The notes below the pieces were generated by a model. That model ran no database searches and was not told the DNA's origin. It saw only the letters and a program-made list of their open reading frames with translations. Positions 40,726-52,490 of a stretch of DNA of 64,000 nucleotides are shown in pieces. Source of the DNA: Roridomyces roridus (Eukaryota; Basidiomycota; Agaricomycetes; Agaricales; Mycenaceae); the NCBI GenBank assembly GCA_029378245.1, contig JARKIF010000057.1, forward strand, positions 1 through 64,000. Direction: 5' to 3'. A program made the position numbers and the translations under genes. Numbering within the stretch: the stretch's first letter is position 1; each line of letters opens with the position of its first letter.

Positions 40726-43066
40726 CACTGAGGACCACAGAATGAGTGAAATTCGCGGGGATTTTTCACCTTGAAAGGACGAGAAATTCGCCCGGTAATG
40801 CAGTGAAATTCACTCAAAACAAGGGAATTTCACCGGGAAAATCAATGGTGAATGTTTAGTGATGCCGTGGTCCGGTTCTGAACCCCGCCGAACCTGTGCG
40901 AACCCCGAACCGAACACGGGGTGCGGTTCGAAGGGAGCTGTCGAACCCGCACCGAACCTGAGGTGCGGTTCAGGGTTCAGGCAATCTCAAATGTTTTGCA
41001 CCTGTGCGGACCGGTGCGAACCTGTTCGAACCCCTGCCGAATTGGCAACTCTGGATCACCCAAATCAAGTGCTGATCCTTCGGCTAGCAGCCACGGATGA
41101 TGTCCGGCATCATCGGCTCCATCCGCCATCGGTTGACATGGATGATGGACATCAAAGTGTCTCCATTCTGGGCTAGCCAGCCTCGGCAATCTGTGATCTG
41201 AGTTACCATCTTGCGATGGAGGTGTCGGCAACAAAAGGGATTGTCTGGATGGAGACAGTTCAATTTTGTGTGACGGCTGAACAGCGTAGATGATCGTGTG
41301 CCGTCTTTATGCCGTCGCGCTTGCGTCGCGCACACCATTGTGTGGCGAGTTGGTTTAGCAATGATGGTGCCGCTCTGAGTGTACATTCAAAGTGTGATGC
41401 AGATTAATTCATGTCAGATGTCTGCAGTTCCTTTTTTTTGTGAGTGATAACCGCGGGAAAAATTTGAGGTCCGAACCTCAGCGAACCTGTTCGAACCTCA
41501 CACCGAACCTGTGGCGGACCGAACCCAAGGTGCGGTGCGGGGTTCGGAGATTTGGGCGAACCGAACCTCGGGTGCGGTTCGGGGTTCGAGAAATTTGGCC
41601 CCGAACCGAACAAGACCGGACCGCGGCAACACTATGAATGTTCACGTACAAAACTGAGTTTTTCACTATACCTGTTCACCCCAACTCTTGGTGAATTTCT
41701 CTCGCTTTCGACTTGAGTATCACCAGGATTGCGGGACAATACCACACGCTAACAACTCATATTTCATTGAGAGAATATGGTGAAAATCACTTGAATTCGT
41801 GTGAATACTACAAAAAAGCTACTGGTACGTGGCTGCGCGTCGCGCAGTGATAGTTCAAGTATCCCCAGCCCAGAATGAGCATGCGGAGGCTCTGGGGTCA
41901 ATTGAGGAAACCGGTCTTGGGCCTTGGCAATCAAGAGTCAGTCAATGTGTAGATGAAGGTTCGGAAGCATGTACGGGAGGAGAATGACGAGCGGGGGGCA
42001 AGGGCGACAAATCAGGCCAGTGCGCTGACCAACGGTGAGATTCGCAGGAGAGATAGATGGCTAAACACACCAGGAGTTAGTGCGCCGCGCCGTCTGAAAG
42101 CAGCTTCTTCGACATCGCCATTCACACTCGTCGACGGGTGGCGGGTGTCCTCGATCTGGGCTTGACTGTGAGAACGGACGGGAAAGTTGATAGCGAGAAT
42201 GGACGCACGGCATGGCACGAGAGTGTTGCGCATTCGAAGAATGAGGACAACAGCAACGAAATAGAATCAGACGGTACACGCACACATCGTTCGACTTTTG
42301 GTGATCGTTCGTCGCCCAAAGGATTGCGCGTATGTAAGTCGGGAGCGGATTTGGAGCTCTCCGCTGTGTTGGGCTCGCCCTAGTGCGAGGGAGCAGCTGC
42401 AGATACCTCGTGTCAATGTGAGGCATGGAAGGGAAAAGAAGCACGCACCACGTAGTTCCCGAATGTCCTCTGCGTCCCCGTGGCGATTGACGGTCAGCCA
42501 GTCCCTGTTTGGGCATCCTTCCAAGTTCCGTTAAGCCGGCCCGGCCTCTGCCGCAAAAGAGCTTGCGTGGCAGACCTGGGCAGGACATGCTGGGCTCAAG
42601 CAGACACCTAGGTTGGGAGAGAGTGGTCTGGCTGCGTGTGCAGGTGAGAATGGAGAGAGGGCATGGTCGCGGAGATGGGAGTAAGAGCAAAGAGTGGAGT
42701 AGCGTGACGTATGTGACATTCGATCAAATGACTTCATTTTAAGTACTTACTCCACGAACTCTCACCAACTCCACACTCGCCCCGTCCCTCTTCTTGCTAA
42801 CCTCCTCATCTAGCTTGCTCTCTGACACCGTGGTCAGAACAGTGGTGATCGTAGAGGGCAGATTTGATTAATACACGCAATGGACGCACTTTGAATATTG
42901 GGTGAATTTCGCTCCAGAGGTACGGTGAAATCTCATTTCACCCGACAATGGGGTGACCTGACATTTTCGCCCCACACCGTGAAAAAATTATTTCGCCGCA
43001 AAATGGGTGAAATGCGAAATTCGCTGTGAGCTAGTGTGAAATTCGTGCCTTCCGTTTTTCACAGTG
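40726..43066. mobile_element. CACTA (EnSpm)-like non-autonomous element inserted in codon 4 of copy A
   Basis: Ends are CACTG at 40726 and CAGTG ending at 43066, with the 3-bp duplication CGT at 40723-40725 and 43067-43069. Removing the element and one CGT restores the exact reading of the paralogue (MASVSCKL). Subterminal regions carry many GTGAAATTC/GAATTTCAC motifs, a known feature of CACTA elements. No transposase was seen, so it is probably a deletion derivative. It hosts the hAT-like insertion at 40857-41634. Confidence 0.83.
40857..41634. mobile_element. 778-bp hAT-like non-autonomous element nested in the CACTA element
   Basis: Ends are TAGTGATGCCGTGGTCCGG and CCGGACCGCGGCAACACTA, near-perfect inverted repeats. 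The 8-bp duplication TGAATGTT lies at 40849-40856 and 41635-41642. Subterminal regions are rich in CCGAACC/GGTTCGG motifs. TAGTGTTGCC-type ends with an 8-bp duplication are typical of hAT elements. Confidence 0.88.
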
Positions 43067-43408
43067 CGTTTCCTGCAAGCTGAACCACTCCCGCATCAAG
43101 GCTGAGGGAGACGTCACCCTGAATAACATCAGTTTGATTTTGGTGTCAAGCCTCGATGACTTGCTTGACACAGAAGATTCCACAGAAGATTCGATGCGTG
43201 AGTTTTTTCCCTCGGGCTCAATTTCTCAAGGGACCCTCAGGCCTCAACCCTCTTCTTAGATCGGTTCCCTGCCAACCGGAAACGGAGAGGTCAAGGAAAT
43301 GTATGTCGACTCGCCAGAGTTCAACGTCTCTGTATTCACTAGATGCTGGCCGCAGAAGAATACCGCGCGTACCAAGGGCGGAATACCTTCTTTCTCGACA
43401 GATCTTCC

Positions 43409-43491
43409 CAAGGGGGCATCGGGATCGGAATTTCGGATATAGGGTCGAAAAGTTTTTTTCGACCCTGGCTGGACCCCCCCCCCCCCCCCCC

Positions 43492-43529
<38 letters not shown>

Positions 43530-43894
43530 TATATAAGGCAGATCATTCCCACGATCATGTGATTTACCGGCGGTCCGAGCAATCCGCGGCTCCCAACCAT
43601 AGGAAAAATATGTATTACAAACTTATTAGAGGACCCCAGTGTCAATTAGACCCATCTCATGTGTACTTGAGCAATGATACACTTGTTGTCTGTGGCAATG
43701 TCTTGTGAGAGTCGATGAGACTGGCAGCTGTATTATGTAATATATCAGTCCCGATTTGGAAATTTCAATCAAGAGTGTCCAATATGCTCCAAAACACATT
43801 TACTAATATACATATAGAAAAATTTTTCGAGCCCTCTCGGGACCCCCCCCCCCCCCCTCCCCCGGTACGAAATTTCGATCCCGGTGCCCCCTTG
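43409..43894. mobile_element. 486-bp MITE with 8-bp duplication and long poly-C tracts
   Basis: The left end CAAGGGGGCATCGGGATCGG pairs with the right end CCGGTGCCCCCTTG and its inner CGAAATTTCGATC. The 8-bp duplication GATCTTCC lies at 43401-43408 and 43895-43902. Near each end is a C run (about 43473-43526, and 43843-43856), each adjoining a (T)TTTTTCGA segment. It breaks copy A of the CCHC family. Length of the C runs may be unreliable. Confidence 0.8.
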
Positions 43895-45097
43895 GATCTT
43901 CCAAGTGCCTCCGGCGCTCCTGCTCATCTTTCCTCCCCGCCCAGCGCCACTGCGGCCGACCCTCACGATGAAGGAAATCAAGCCGGTTCCAATTCAGACA
44001 TGACAGTGCCGAAGGATAACAGTGTGCTTACTTCCGCGCAATCGCATCACTTCAAAGCTGTCGAGAGCCGCGTCATCACGACAAATGGCCAGCAATACAC
44101 CGCCGCTCCTCTCAATGGGTTCTGGCCACCCCAAACGACTCAGTGCCCTTGGACGAACGTGAGCGCACAAACCCGCGCAGAATGGAACGCAATCGAGGGA
44201 CCCAAAGCCTTCATCCGCGTGTACGGCGCAAGGTACTCGTCTCGCATGCATCAACTCGCGAGCAGGATCGCATTCGTGATCAAGCGAATCGTAGACGAGC
44301 CTGACGCCGTGGTCAGGTCTCCCATACCCCAGCCAAAAGGCAGGGGTCGCTTTGGCGCGCCGTGGCACTTCCTTCTCTCCGGCATCTCGTCCCACTCGTC
44401 GCTGAATGTCCTTACGTCCCAGTGTATGTGGTCCACCTCGACTGTGTCTTTCTTCGTTCTCCCTGTGGATCTTGCCCACCCCAACTATATCGTGTCCCTC
44501 AAGAGCGCGCCGTATGCGAGTTGTGAAAGCGTCGCCCAGTGTGTCAAGGACAAACTCCTCACGATAAAAGGGGCGATTCTGTTTCTGGCGGAGCGCCTTG
44601 AAGGTGCGTTGGAGCTTCTCCTACGCCAGCGGCATGTTAACGGATTCGGTGTAGGGGACGACTCGGAGACCGCCGCCGTGGCGATGGTCGACTCCATTTT
44701 CGTCCGTTCGCTGGAGGTGGACCAAGAATTGGTATTCAATGTCCACTGCAGACCTGCACCTGGCCTCGGACTCGAAGATTACCTCGAGTGGGTCGGATAC
44801 GTTCGCTCCCTCGAGTACGAGACCTTCTACGGGCGGCTCGTCCCTCGTCTCGAGGCTGAGCAATATTTCTGTGCTGGATGCAAGGCTTCCGACCACCCCA
44901 CGGGCCTCTGTCCACTCCCGCTGACGCCTGGCTGGATGGGCCCGTCGTCCGATGCTTTCCTGTACAAGGACCGACCTAAGCGCCCGGCGCGACGGTTTCA
45001 CGTCGGTGGTTCCTCTACTAGAAGCGACTCGGGTCGGGGGCAGAAAGCTTCTCGGCATCGTGCATCTCGCCGGCGTGGTGCTTCTTCCCCGCCGTGA

Positions 45098-46992
45098 AAA
45101 AATTCCCAGCCAAAGGCGTGTGCCACCAGTCCGTACGTCGCGGACACGGTGTTTACAAAGTATCCCGAATCCACTCAACGAATCCAGGGCCTCCCTCTGA
45201 AACTCGCAGCTGTATATTGATTGCAGTTTATTCTACCACTATATTATTGTCTCACTATTACGTGAATTGATTTGGTTGGTCAACCAACCTTGTTCATGAG
45301 GCTTGTGAGCGCTGGCTTGTGATGACTCCATGTTCCCGCTGTTTGAAATGCCAACGACCTTGACAAGATGACAGATGCGCCCTCATCTACAATTGTCATT
45401 CATGGGAACGAAACCTATTCTCAGAAATGCGCGGCCCAACCGACGGGAACGATGGGTTGAATTGTAATTCAATGGCCCGAAAATTCGTTGTCTGACTACT
45501 TCCTCGCCGGAGATTCAACAACGCGATGGCTATGTTCGAGCCACCACCGACAGTATTTGAGAAACGATGAGCCGAGTATCGAGCGTGCCTGCACAATGCA
45601 AGCCAAACGAGCGGTGGTCGATACTAGTAGTCCGGTCGTGATTGGCGAGAGCGGCGGAACAGGTCGGACGAGTCACATCTTGATTCTTTACCAGTCGGCG
45701 CCCGATCCACGAGATTCGGGATTGAGCGCATGATGCAAACAAAATTATTGTGATCTTTGTAACTCCGCGGCCAGAAACCAATATTACCGACTCGTGCTCA
45801 CTGCTCCGCGGGTCCGGGTAAAAACCCCTCAACTCGGACCTGGATCGATCGGTCAACCCGTTCAAATCAAAATGCGGTGATACATGTACATATTCAAGTT
45901 GAGTGGAAGCCAAGTTCGCAAGTTTATAATTAAATCCCCGGATCCCACCGTGTAAGGATCTCCGAGGCCTGCTGAGCTCTTCTGCAACTTCTCGTCGGCT
46001 TATTTCACGAGACGTACGCCACGTTGGAATCGCAGATCCCATACAGTTGCATTTCAGTAACAGGTCGCCAAGACTATGTGACTCACAAAGGCGGGAGAGC
46101 TTCATCCAGGGATGGAACAAACAGAAAGAGCATGATATCCACTCAATTCTCCGGAACGCTGGGTTCATCCTGATTGAGCGCACTGTCGGCGCCGGCAGGA
46201 CAAGTTTTCATGCTCACTCTCGGGCAAATTTCAACATGGCATTCAAAATCAAAGCCAACCAACAGAGGCACAGAGTAGGAGACTCGCTCTTGCGCCGTTG
46301 TGGATAATAATAAAGGCCCACGCGTGAATTCAACTACAAATGAAACACACATGGAACTGGCCTTAACACATGGGGCTCGGCGGCAAAACGACCCGCAGTA
46401 CAACAAGGCAAGCCGCGCGTCCTGACCAGCCCTGAGCACGAAAATATTCGGTCTTCTTCCAGAGTCCACCTGACTGCCGGCAGTGACGCTATGATTCGCT
46501 GATTAGTACTGGCACTTACCAACCACTTGCCCTATACTTACTAGTGAGCTGCGAGACACGAGGATTATCGCAAGACAAACTTTTCCTGCGACGATTGGTG
46601 GCGGTCAAGTCCGACGAAGGAACTCACAATCTTGAAGCAAGTGCCAAATCGAATTTGATCTCAAGCTACTGGTGTGTTCTACAGCCTTCCATGCAGGTAA
46701 GGAGTTGGGAGTTGAAAACTGCGTTCCCCGACGTATTCAGGGATGCGGCGTGATGAAGCGGGCATGCCGCTCACAACGATCGCTCGTTCAAGGGCTGCCG
46801 TGCCATCACGGGAGGTAAAATTATCCGACGACCGCGTCTTCTTTAACAGTCTCCAAACATACCTCAGCTCGGTGTTTAAGGATGCCGCCGAGCCTAGAAG
46901 ATGAAATCTCAACTCGGAGCGCAGTAGGTACTAATCCGAATACAGGGACATCCCACCCCTGCTGAGCGCTAAGCGCTGAACCACGGTGAGTA
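45098..46992. other. No recognisable gene
   Basis: The longest frame is minus-strand 46183-45530 (217 codons), Arg/Ser-rich and unlike any family I know. The stretch is otherwise non-coding in appearance. Confidence 0.35.
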
Positions 46993-47000
46993 CTTGGCTC

Positions 47001-48163
47001 CAGTGTTGTCATTGACCGAGGTCCGACCCGGTCGGACCGAGACAATCCGATCCGGTCAGACTGTTGACCGAAATGGTCGGACTCCCAGTGATGGCCCATC
47101 AAAAGTAGATAATTCGTTATATATCCACTGTATCTCAAGAAAATGGCTTCAATTGGACTATTGGGGGTACAAAAACACGAGGCTTCGACCCTATGAAGTG
47201 GTCTGAAGCCGGGAATGCCCCGAGTACAACCTTCCAGCTCGGCATATGACCGTAGCTCGTTCGGCAGACTCGAATTCACCCCACCGCGTCTCCAGCACAG
47301 TGTCTATACTGTAGCCATCTAGAGCCAGCGACAATCCCGACAAAGTTCATGCTGGTCGGAGGAAGAAAAATCTGGCAGAGCAGGCTGGCATCCAAGGGCG
47401 GCGTCAAGAGAAAAAAGTGGTGCAAGGAAGTGGAATGGGCGGAGACAAGTGGAGCCTAGCAGCTCATAGAATCGAGGGGTGCACCAGGATGCACAAGGTA
47501 CGAAGACGAGCCGACGGACGGGGTACGAAGACGAACCGAGTGGATGAAGAGGAGCTTTTGACAATCACCGCGGCGGCCGCATTGGCAGACAGCCTGCCGG
47601 TCGACTGTTTCTAGTTGCGTAAGACGCCTCAGTGACTGGTTCGGATGCCAGTTGGCCCTTGTCAACGATGTACATGGACCGCAGACGAGGGAACGATGGG
47701 CTGTATGCTGCTGGTGTATCCCGTTATCTGTCGTCTGCAGATAGAGGGAGCGGTCAGCTGGCGAGCCAATTCCCAGAGTCGGTAGCGACGCACCTTGCCC
47801 GAATCCTTGCCTCAACATAGCCCTATGCCCCAAGCCTCTCAGACGCGTCGCGGTGGTGCCATCCAGTGCGGGTCTGTCGTGTGTGTACGCTGGACTTGTA
47901 CGAGGTGAATTTGGGCCGGAAGACGCGCTAATTCATTGCGTCGGGCTCGCGGGAGATGCGTGCACACGCCTGGGCCGCAGATGTGAGGTAGAAGCAGAGG
48001 ATATGCCGGAAAACGCAGCCACGTCAAAATGATAGCCCGCATACAGGGATGGGAATCTATTTCTAAATACAGACTTGACTTGATGCGACCGTGATTAGAC
48101 CTGATCTGACCCGGTCCGACCTCTGCCAGTCAACCGCTGACATTTGACCTTTGACCCGTCAGG
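47001..48163 (-). mobile_element. hAT-like element, left copy, truncated at one end, inverted relative to the copy at 51301
   Basis: It starts CAGTGTTGTCATTGACC and is the reverse complement of 51301-52482 for about 1160 bp. The translations of open frames are identical between the copies, and the one difference I noticed is at about 48092 (GCGACC against GCAACC). Homology stops at about 48163 (CCGTCAGG), so the last 19-20 bp including one terminal repeat are missing and no duplication can be found. No transposase. Confidence 0.85.
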
Positions 48164-49651
48164 CCCAGTGAAAAGTCGGTGGAATTGTATGGTATCAAAC
48201 GGTAAGATACGGGATCGGCTAAGGGTGTCAGGAATGCAACCGTATGATACCGTGTGTTCACTATTGTGCCCAAAATGCCGATATGCGGTGGTATGATTTG
48301 AGATGGAATAGTGATTTTACCGGGTAAGCGCGGGTAAGCGCAGGTATGGTTTGGGATTATATGGAATGCTGTGCGTTGCTTATGGATGCCTCCCAGAATT
48401 GTTTGGTAACAATGGGATTGATTAAAAGCTACTACATGTTACTCTATGTGGCGTACTTATGCTGCACAATACCCTCCGAAAACACTTATGTCCCCATCAC
48501 AATTACACCCTTGCAGGCACGGAACCGTCTTGCTCTATTAAATGGGTGTCAGCGTCAGGGATTGGAATAGAAGTGGTCACATACCAACTCTTTTGTGTAC
48601 GTCTCGCAAGCCTGTAGCGATGTGAGTATCATATCCAGTCACAAAGCAAGCTACTCACATGGAATACTCGTAGGACCAGGAGGCTGGAGCAGGGGTACTT
48701 CAAAGCGAAATGAATTAGTCGGAATGGCAGCAGCCGGGCAAGGGAGAGCGCACCACAATGACAATGATACACCGACGGGGCCGATACATGTAGATAGTGA
48801 CGCAGACCCACAGTGGCACGGTGAGAAGGCTACTCCGATACTCGAGAAACTGCAGACAAAGTGCGTTCAGTTAGACATCAAAGTGCCACAAGGTCGGCGG
48901 CGGTGCGCACCGATGAACCCAACGCTAGTAGGGACCGAAGGCCATGACATGCATGACATCGGACCAGGGAGAGAGGGAGACAGAGGTAGGAGAGGTAAGA
49001 GAGGTAAGAGAGAGGTTACAAGTCGGCGGGAGAGATGGACTTAGTGCTGGTGGCACAGCGGAAGCTGCAATGGCGGTAGGAGGAAAGAGACGTGGCCGCT
49101 AAGTTTTTTGACGTCGGCTTATAAGTGGAGTCTTGCGGACACATGGATGGGTCGATTTGAAACATTTGAATCCGCTAAGAGAGTGAACGAGCGGGATGGA
49201 TTGAGATGGAGAACCGACTCCTGTCAAACTATCGACAGATCATCTCAGGCAATCCCAAACCATTACTGAGTAACCATCTCACCAGGACTCCATCCCATTT
49301 GATACCAAACAATTCCACCGACTTTTCACTGGGCGTCAGGTCGGACCTTGACAACACTGCTTGGCTCCACGCCTGCACGGCGATCATTTTCTTTTTTCAG
49401 GATTCCAAGGAAACCCCATCAGCCGCCGAGGGAGGCTGGCCGATTCCAGGATGCCCCGCTGTTCTCCTGCTCGGGGATCCTGTAACTTCGGTAGACTCCG
49501 ACTCGTTTGTCCATGCATGATGTCGTGGACCTTGCGGGTAGTATATATAAGCTTCCAGGTTTTGCGTGGGTTTTATGCCTGCAGCTGGGTGACTCTTTTT
49601 TATTTGCTCAACAACCCTCCGACCTACGCACCACCTGCCTCCCTCCGCATA
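48164..49651. other. Spacer between hAT copy and CCHC copy B
   Basis: No recognised gene. The 149-codon frame 48595-49044 is unremarkable. From about 49450 the sequence shows weak similarity to the upstream region of copy A (CTCCTGCTCGGGGAT and the CATAATGGCGTCCGT start), so it is probably part of the same duplicated unit. Confidence 0.4.
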
Positions 49652-50572
49652 ATGGCGTCCGTTTCCTGCAAGCTGGACCACTCTCGGATCAAGGCTGAAG
49701 GAGACGTCACGCTGAACAATATCAGTTTGATTTTCGTCTCAAGCCTCGATGGGTTACTTGACACAGAAAATTCGATGCGTGAGTTTCTGCCCTCAATTTC
49801 CAAGGGCCCTCAACTCGAGCGTTTTCCACAGATGCTCACACTGTTGACGATCGCGCCCATCTTCCCTCCGTCATCTCGCCATCTGAATCAGTCTCCCAAC
49901 ACTCCTCTCCCTGCGCCAGCGCGTACGGTCGAGATTACCGCCACGATTCAGGATCCCACCATAGCGCTGCGCATCCGTACTATATTGTGTCCCTCAAGGG
50001 CACGCCGTATGCGACTTGCGAAGGCGTCGCGGACTGTGTCAAAGAGAAACTCCGTACCATGAAGGCTGTGACTCCCCTTGCAAAGGGCCTTGAAGGTGTG
50101 CTGAAGCTCCTACTACTACACGGTGGAAGGCTAAAATCTCATAGGGAACGAGACCGCCGCCGCCGCCATGATCGACTCCATTTTCGTTCTTTCGCTGGAA
50201 GTGGGCCAAGACTTGGTATTCACTGTCTACTGCAGACCTGCACCTGGCCTCGCACTCGATCATTACCTCGAGTGGGTCAGATTCGTTCGCCTTCTCCATT
50301 ACGAGACGTTCTTTGGGAGGCTCGTCCCTCGTCTCGAGGCCGATCAATATTTTTGTGCTGGATGCAAGGCTTCCGACCATCCCTCGGACCTCTGTCCGCT
50401 TCCCACGTCGTCCGACGCTTTTGTGCCCAAGGACCGACTCAAGCGCCCGCGGCCACAGTGTGAGCTCGGCGAATCTTCCGGGAACGACCCGAAGTGCCGA
50501 AAGCGAGACTCGGACAGAGCTTGCTGGCGTGGGTATGCCCCACTACCTGGCGCCTCCACTTCCTCACCGTGA
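49652..50572 (+). pseudogene. CCHC zinc-knuckle protein family, copy B, internally deleted and frameshifted
   Basis: The undamaged N-terminus reads MASVSCKLDHSRIKAEGDVT. An intron from GTGAGT (about 49780) to CCACAG leads to AHTVDDRAHLPSVISPSES. The chain then jumps to AAHPYYIVSLKGTPYATC, lacking roughly 130 residues present in copy A. A frame change near 50140 precedes AAAAMIDSIFVLSLEVGQDL, LDHYLEWVRFVRLLHYETFF and the zinc knuckle CAGCKASDHPSDLC. The PGW motif after the knuckle is also gone. It lies between two inverted hAT-like copies. Confidence 0.75.
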
Positions 50573-51292
50573 ATTCCCCCCGCCAGGGACGTAACTTCAC
50601 TGCGGCGTGCATTCGCGCCGTAACGATGCATACTCGCTTCCGCTCCTCGGACACCCACGATTGCCGCTTCCTCGTGCTTCTTCCAAAATCCCAAATGTTC
50701 GCGGTTGATTCGCGATTTCTCCTGCTACTCTTTTGGCCAGTCGGCCTGATTCAGAATGGGGAAGATTATAACACTTGCTTATTCGTGACAACATCTGTTA
50801 TGTATGGCTTGAATAGACCTATGTATTCTCGGAAAGATGCTTTGGATTGGCTTGGTCAGAGGACAAACGGAACTGCAACATGACAACATGAGGTGTTGGA
50901 ATATGAGCGGCATTCGGCCACATGCCCGACGGACAATATTCGGGACTGTGCCGGGGCTGCGTAGACTACGGACTGCGGGCTACGGACTGCGCCGCAGCAT
51001 GCTATTTAGTATATATAATACTGTAGCTAGAGTGGGGGAATTCCCCACGAGCTTGTACCCAGAAGGCCTCACGGCCATCGTGTAAATCTTATCTATTGAA
51101 CGGAATACTCGCGGATCGAACTCCGCATCGACGAAAGCCAACATGAGGAGAGATGAACAAGTGAGATGATGAGCATGTGATTATGGGATGAGTACAGTGG
51201 TTGAACGTGAGTCCGCATGAGCATTGAGGTTGAGGTCATGTTCGAGCTCGAGAGGCAGAGAGAGGGGAGCTTTATGGAAAGCCAGAGCAGTG
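50573..51292. other. Spacer between copy B and the right hAT copy
   Basis: Short frames only; nothing recognised. Confidence 0.35.
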
Positions 51293-51300
51293 GAGAGCAC

Positions 51301-52482
51301 CAGTGTTGTCAAGGTCCGACCTGACGGGTCAAAGGTCAAATGTCAGCGGTTGACTGGCAGAGGTCGGACCGGGTCAGATCAGGTCTAATCACGGTTGCAT
51401 CAAGTCAAGTCTGTATTTAGAAATAGATTCCCATCCCTGTATGCGGGCTATCATTTTGACGTGGCTGCGTTTTCCGGCATATCCTCTGCTTCTACCTCAC
51501 ATCTGCGGCCCAGGCGTGTGCACGCATCTCCCGCGAGCCCGACGCAATGAATTAGCGCGTCTTCCGGCCCAAATTCACCTCGTACAAGTCCAGCGTACAC
51601 ACACGACAGACCCGCACTGGATGGCACCACCGCGACGCGTCTGAGAGGCTTGGGGCATAGGGCTATGTTGAGGCAAGGATTCGGGCAAGGTGCGTCGCTA
51701 CCGACTCTGGGAATTGGCTCGCCAGCTGACCGCTCCCTCTATCTGCAGACGACAGATAACGGGATACACCAGCAGCATACAGCCCATCGTTCCCTCGTCT
51801 GCGGTCCATGTACATCGTTGACAAGGGCCAACTGGCATCCGAACCAGTCACTGAGGCGTCTTACGCAACTAGAAACAGTCGACCGGCAGGCTGTCTGCCA
51901 ATGCGGCCGCCGCGGTGATTGTCAAAAGCTCCTCTTCATCCACTCGGTTCGTCTTCGTACCCCGTCCGTCGGCTCGTCTTCGTACCTTGTGCATCCTGGT
52001 GCACCCCTCGATTCTATGAGCTGCTAGGCTCCACTTGTCTCCGCCCATTCCACTTCCTTGCACCACTTTTTTCTCTTGACGCCGCCCTTGGATGCCAGCC
52101 TGCTCTGCCAGATTTTTCTTCCTCCGACCAGCATGAACTTTGTCGGGATTGTCGCTGGCTCTAGATGGCTACAGTATAGACACTGTGCTGGAGACGCGGT
52201 GGGGTGAATTCGAGTCTGCCGAACGAGCTACGGTCATATGCCGAGCTGGAAGGTTGTACTCGGGGCATTCCCGGCTTCAGACCACTTCATAGGGTCGAAG
52301 CCTCGTGTTTTTGTACCCCCAATAGTCCAATTGAAGCCATTTTCTTGAGATACAGTGGATATATAACGAATTATCTACTTTTGATGGGCCATCACTGGGA
52401 GTCCGACCATTTCGGTCAACAGTCTGACCGGATCGGATTGTCTCGGTCCGACCGGGTCGGACCTCGGTCAATGACAACACTG
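51301..52482 (+). mobile_element. hAT-like element, right copy, complete with 8-bp duplication
   Basis: 1182 bp. Terminal repeats CAGTGTTGTCA and TGACAACACTG are flanked by GAGAGCAC at 51293-51300 and 52483-52490. Subterminal regions carry GGTCCGACC/GGTCGGACC motifs. Near-identical to the inverted copy at 47001-48163. It encodes no transposase, so it must have been moved in trans. Confidence 0.9.
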
Positions 52483-52490
52483 GAGAGCAC

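Larger units (their letters stand above)
40715..45097 (+). pseudogene. CCHC zinc-knuckle protein family, copy A, broken by two transposon insertions
   Basis: The start codon at 40715 (ATGGCGTCCGT) is separated from the rest by a CACTA-like element. From 43067 the chain continues SCKLNHSRIKAEGDVTLNNI, identical in phase to copy B at 49652. A second insertion (43409-43894) interrupts the next exon. The long downstream frame (to 45097) has AQTRAEWNAIEGPKAFIRVY, HPNYIVSLKSAPYASC, AVAMVDSIFVRSLEVDQELV, LEDYLEWVGYVRSLEYETFY and the signature CAGCKASDHPTGLC followed by PGWMGP. That signature has the CX2CX4HX4C spacing of retroviral-type zinc knuckles. Similar proteins are numerous in Agaricales and have no known function. 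Frames around the first intron no longer agree, so the copy is decayed. Confidence 0.72.

Noticed and set aside
42061..42690. 209-codon minus-strand frame inside the CACTA-like element as a transposase
   Set aside because: No DDE-like pattern or TNP domain blocks; composition is low-complexity.
43473..43526. Telomere or assembly gap at the poly-C run
   Set aside because: Flanking terminal repeats and an 8-bp duplication show it is inside a small transposon; C is not a telomeric unit here.
45530..46183. 217-codon minus-strand frame as a gene
   Set aside because: Unlike any family I know, Arg/Ser-rich, no splice context; chance frame likely.
47456..47833. Identical frames in the two hAT copies as conserved proteins
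   Set aside because: Their identity reflects recent duplication of the DNA, and several frames on both strands are equally conserved; none is a transposase.
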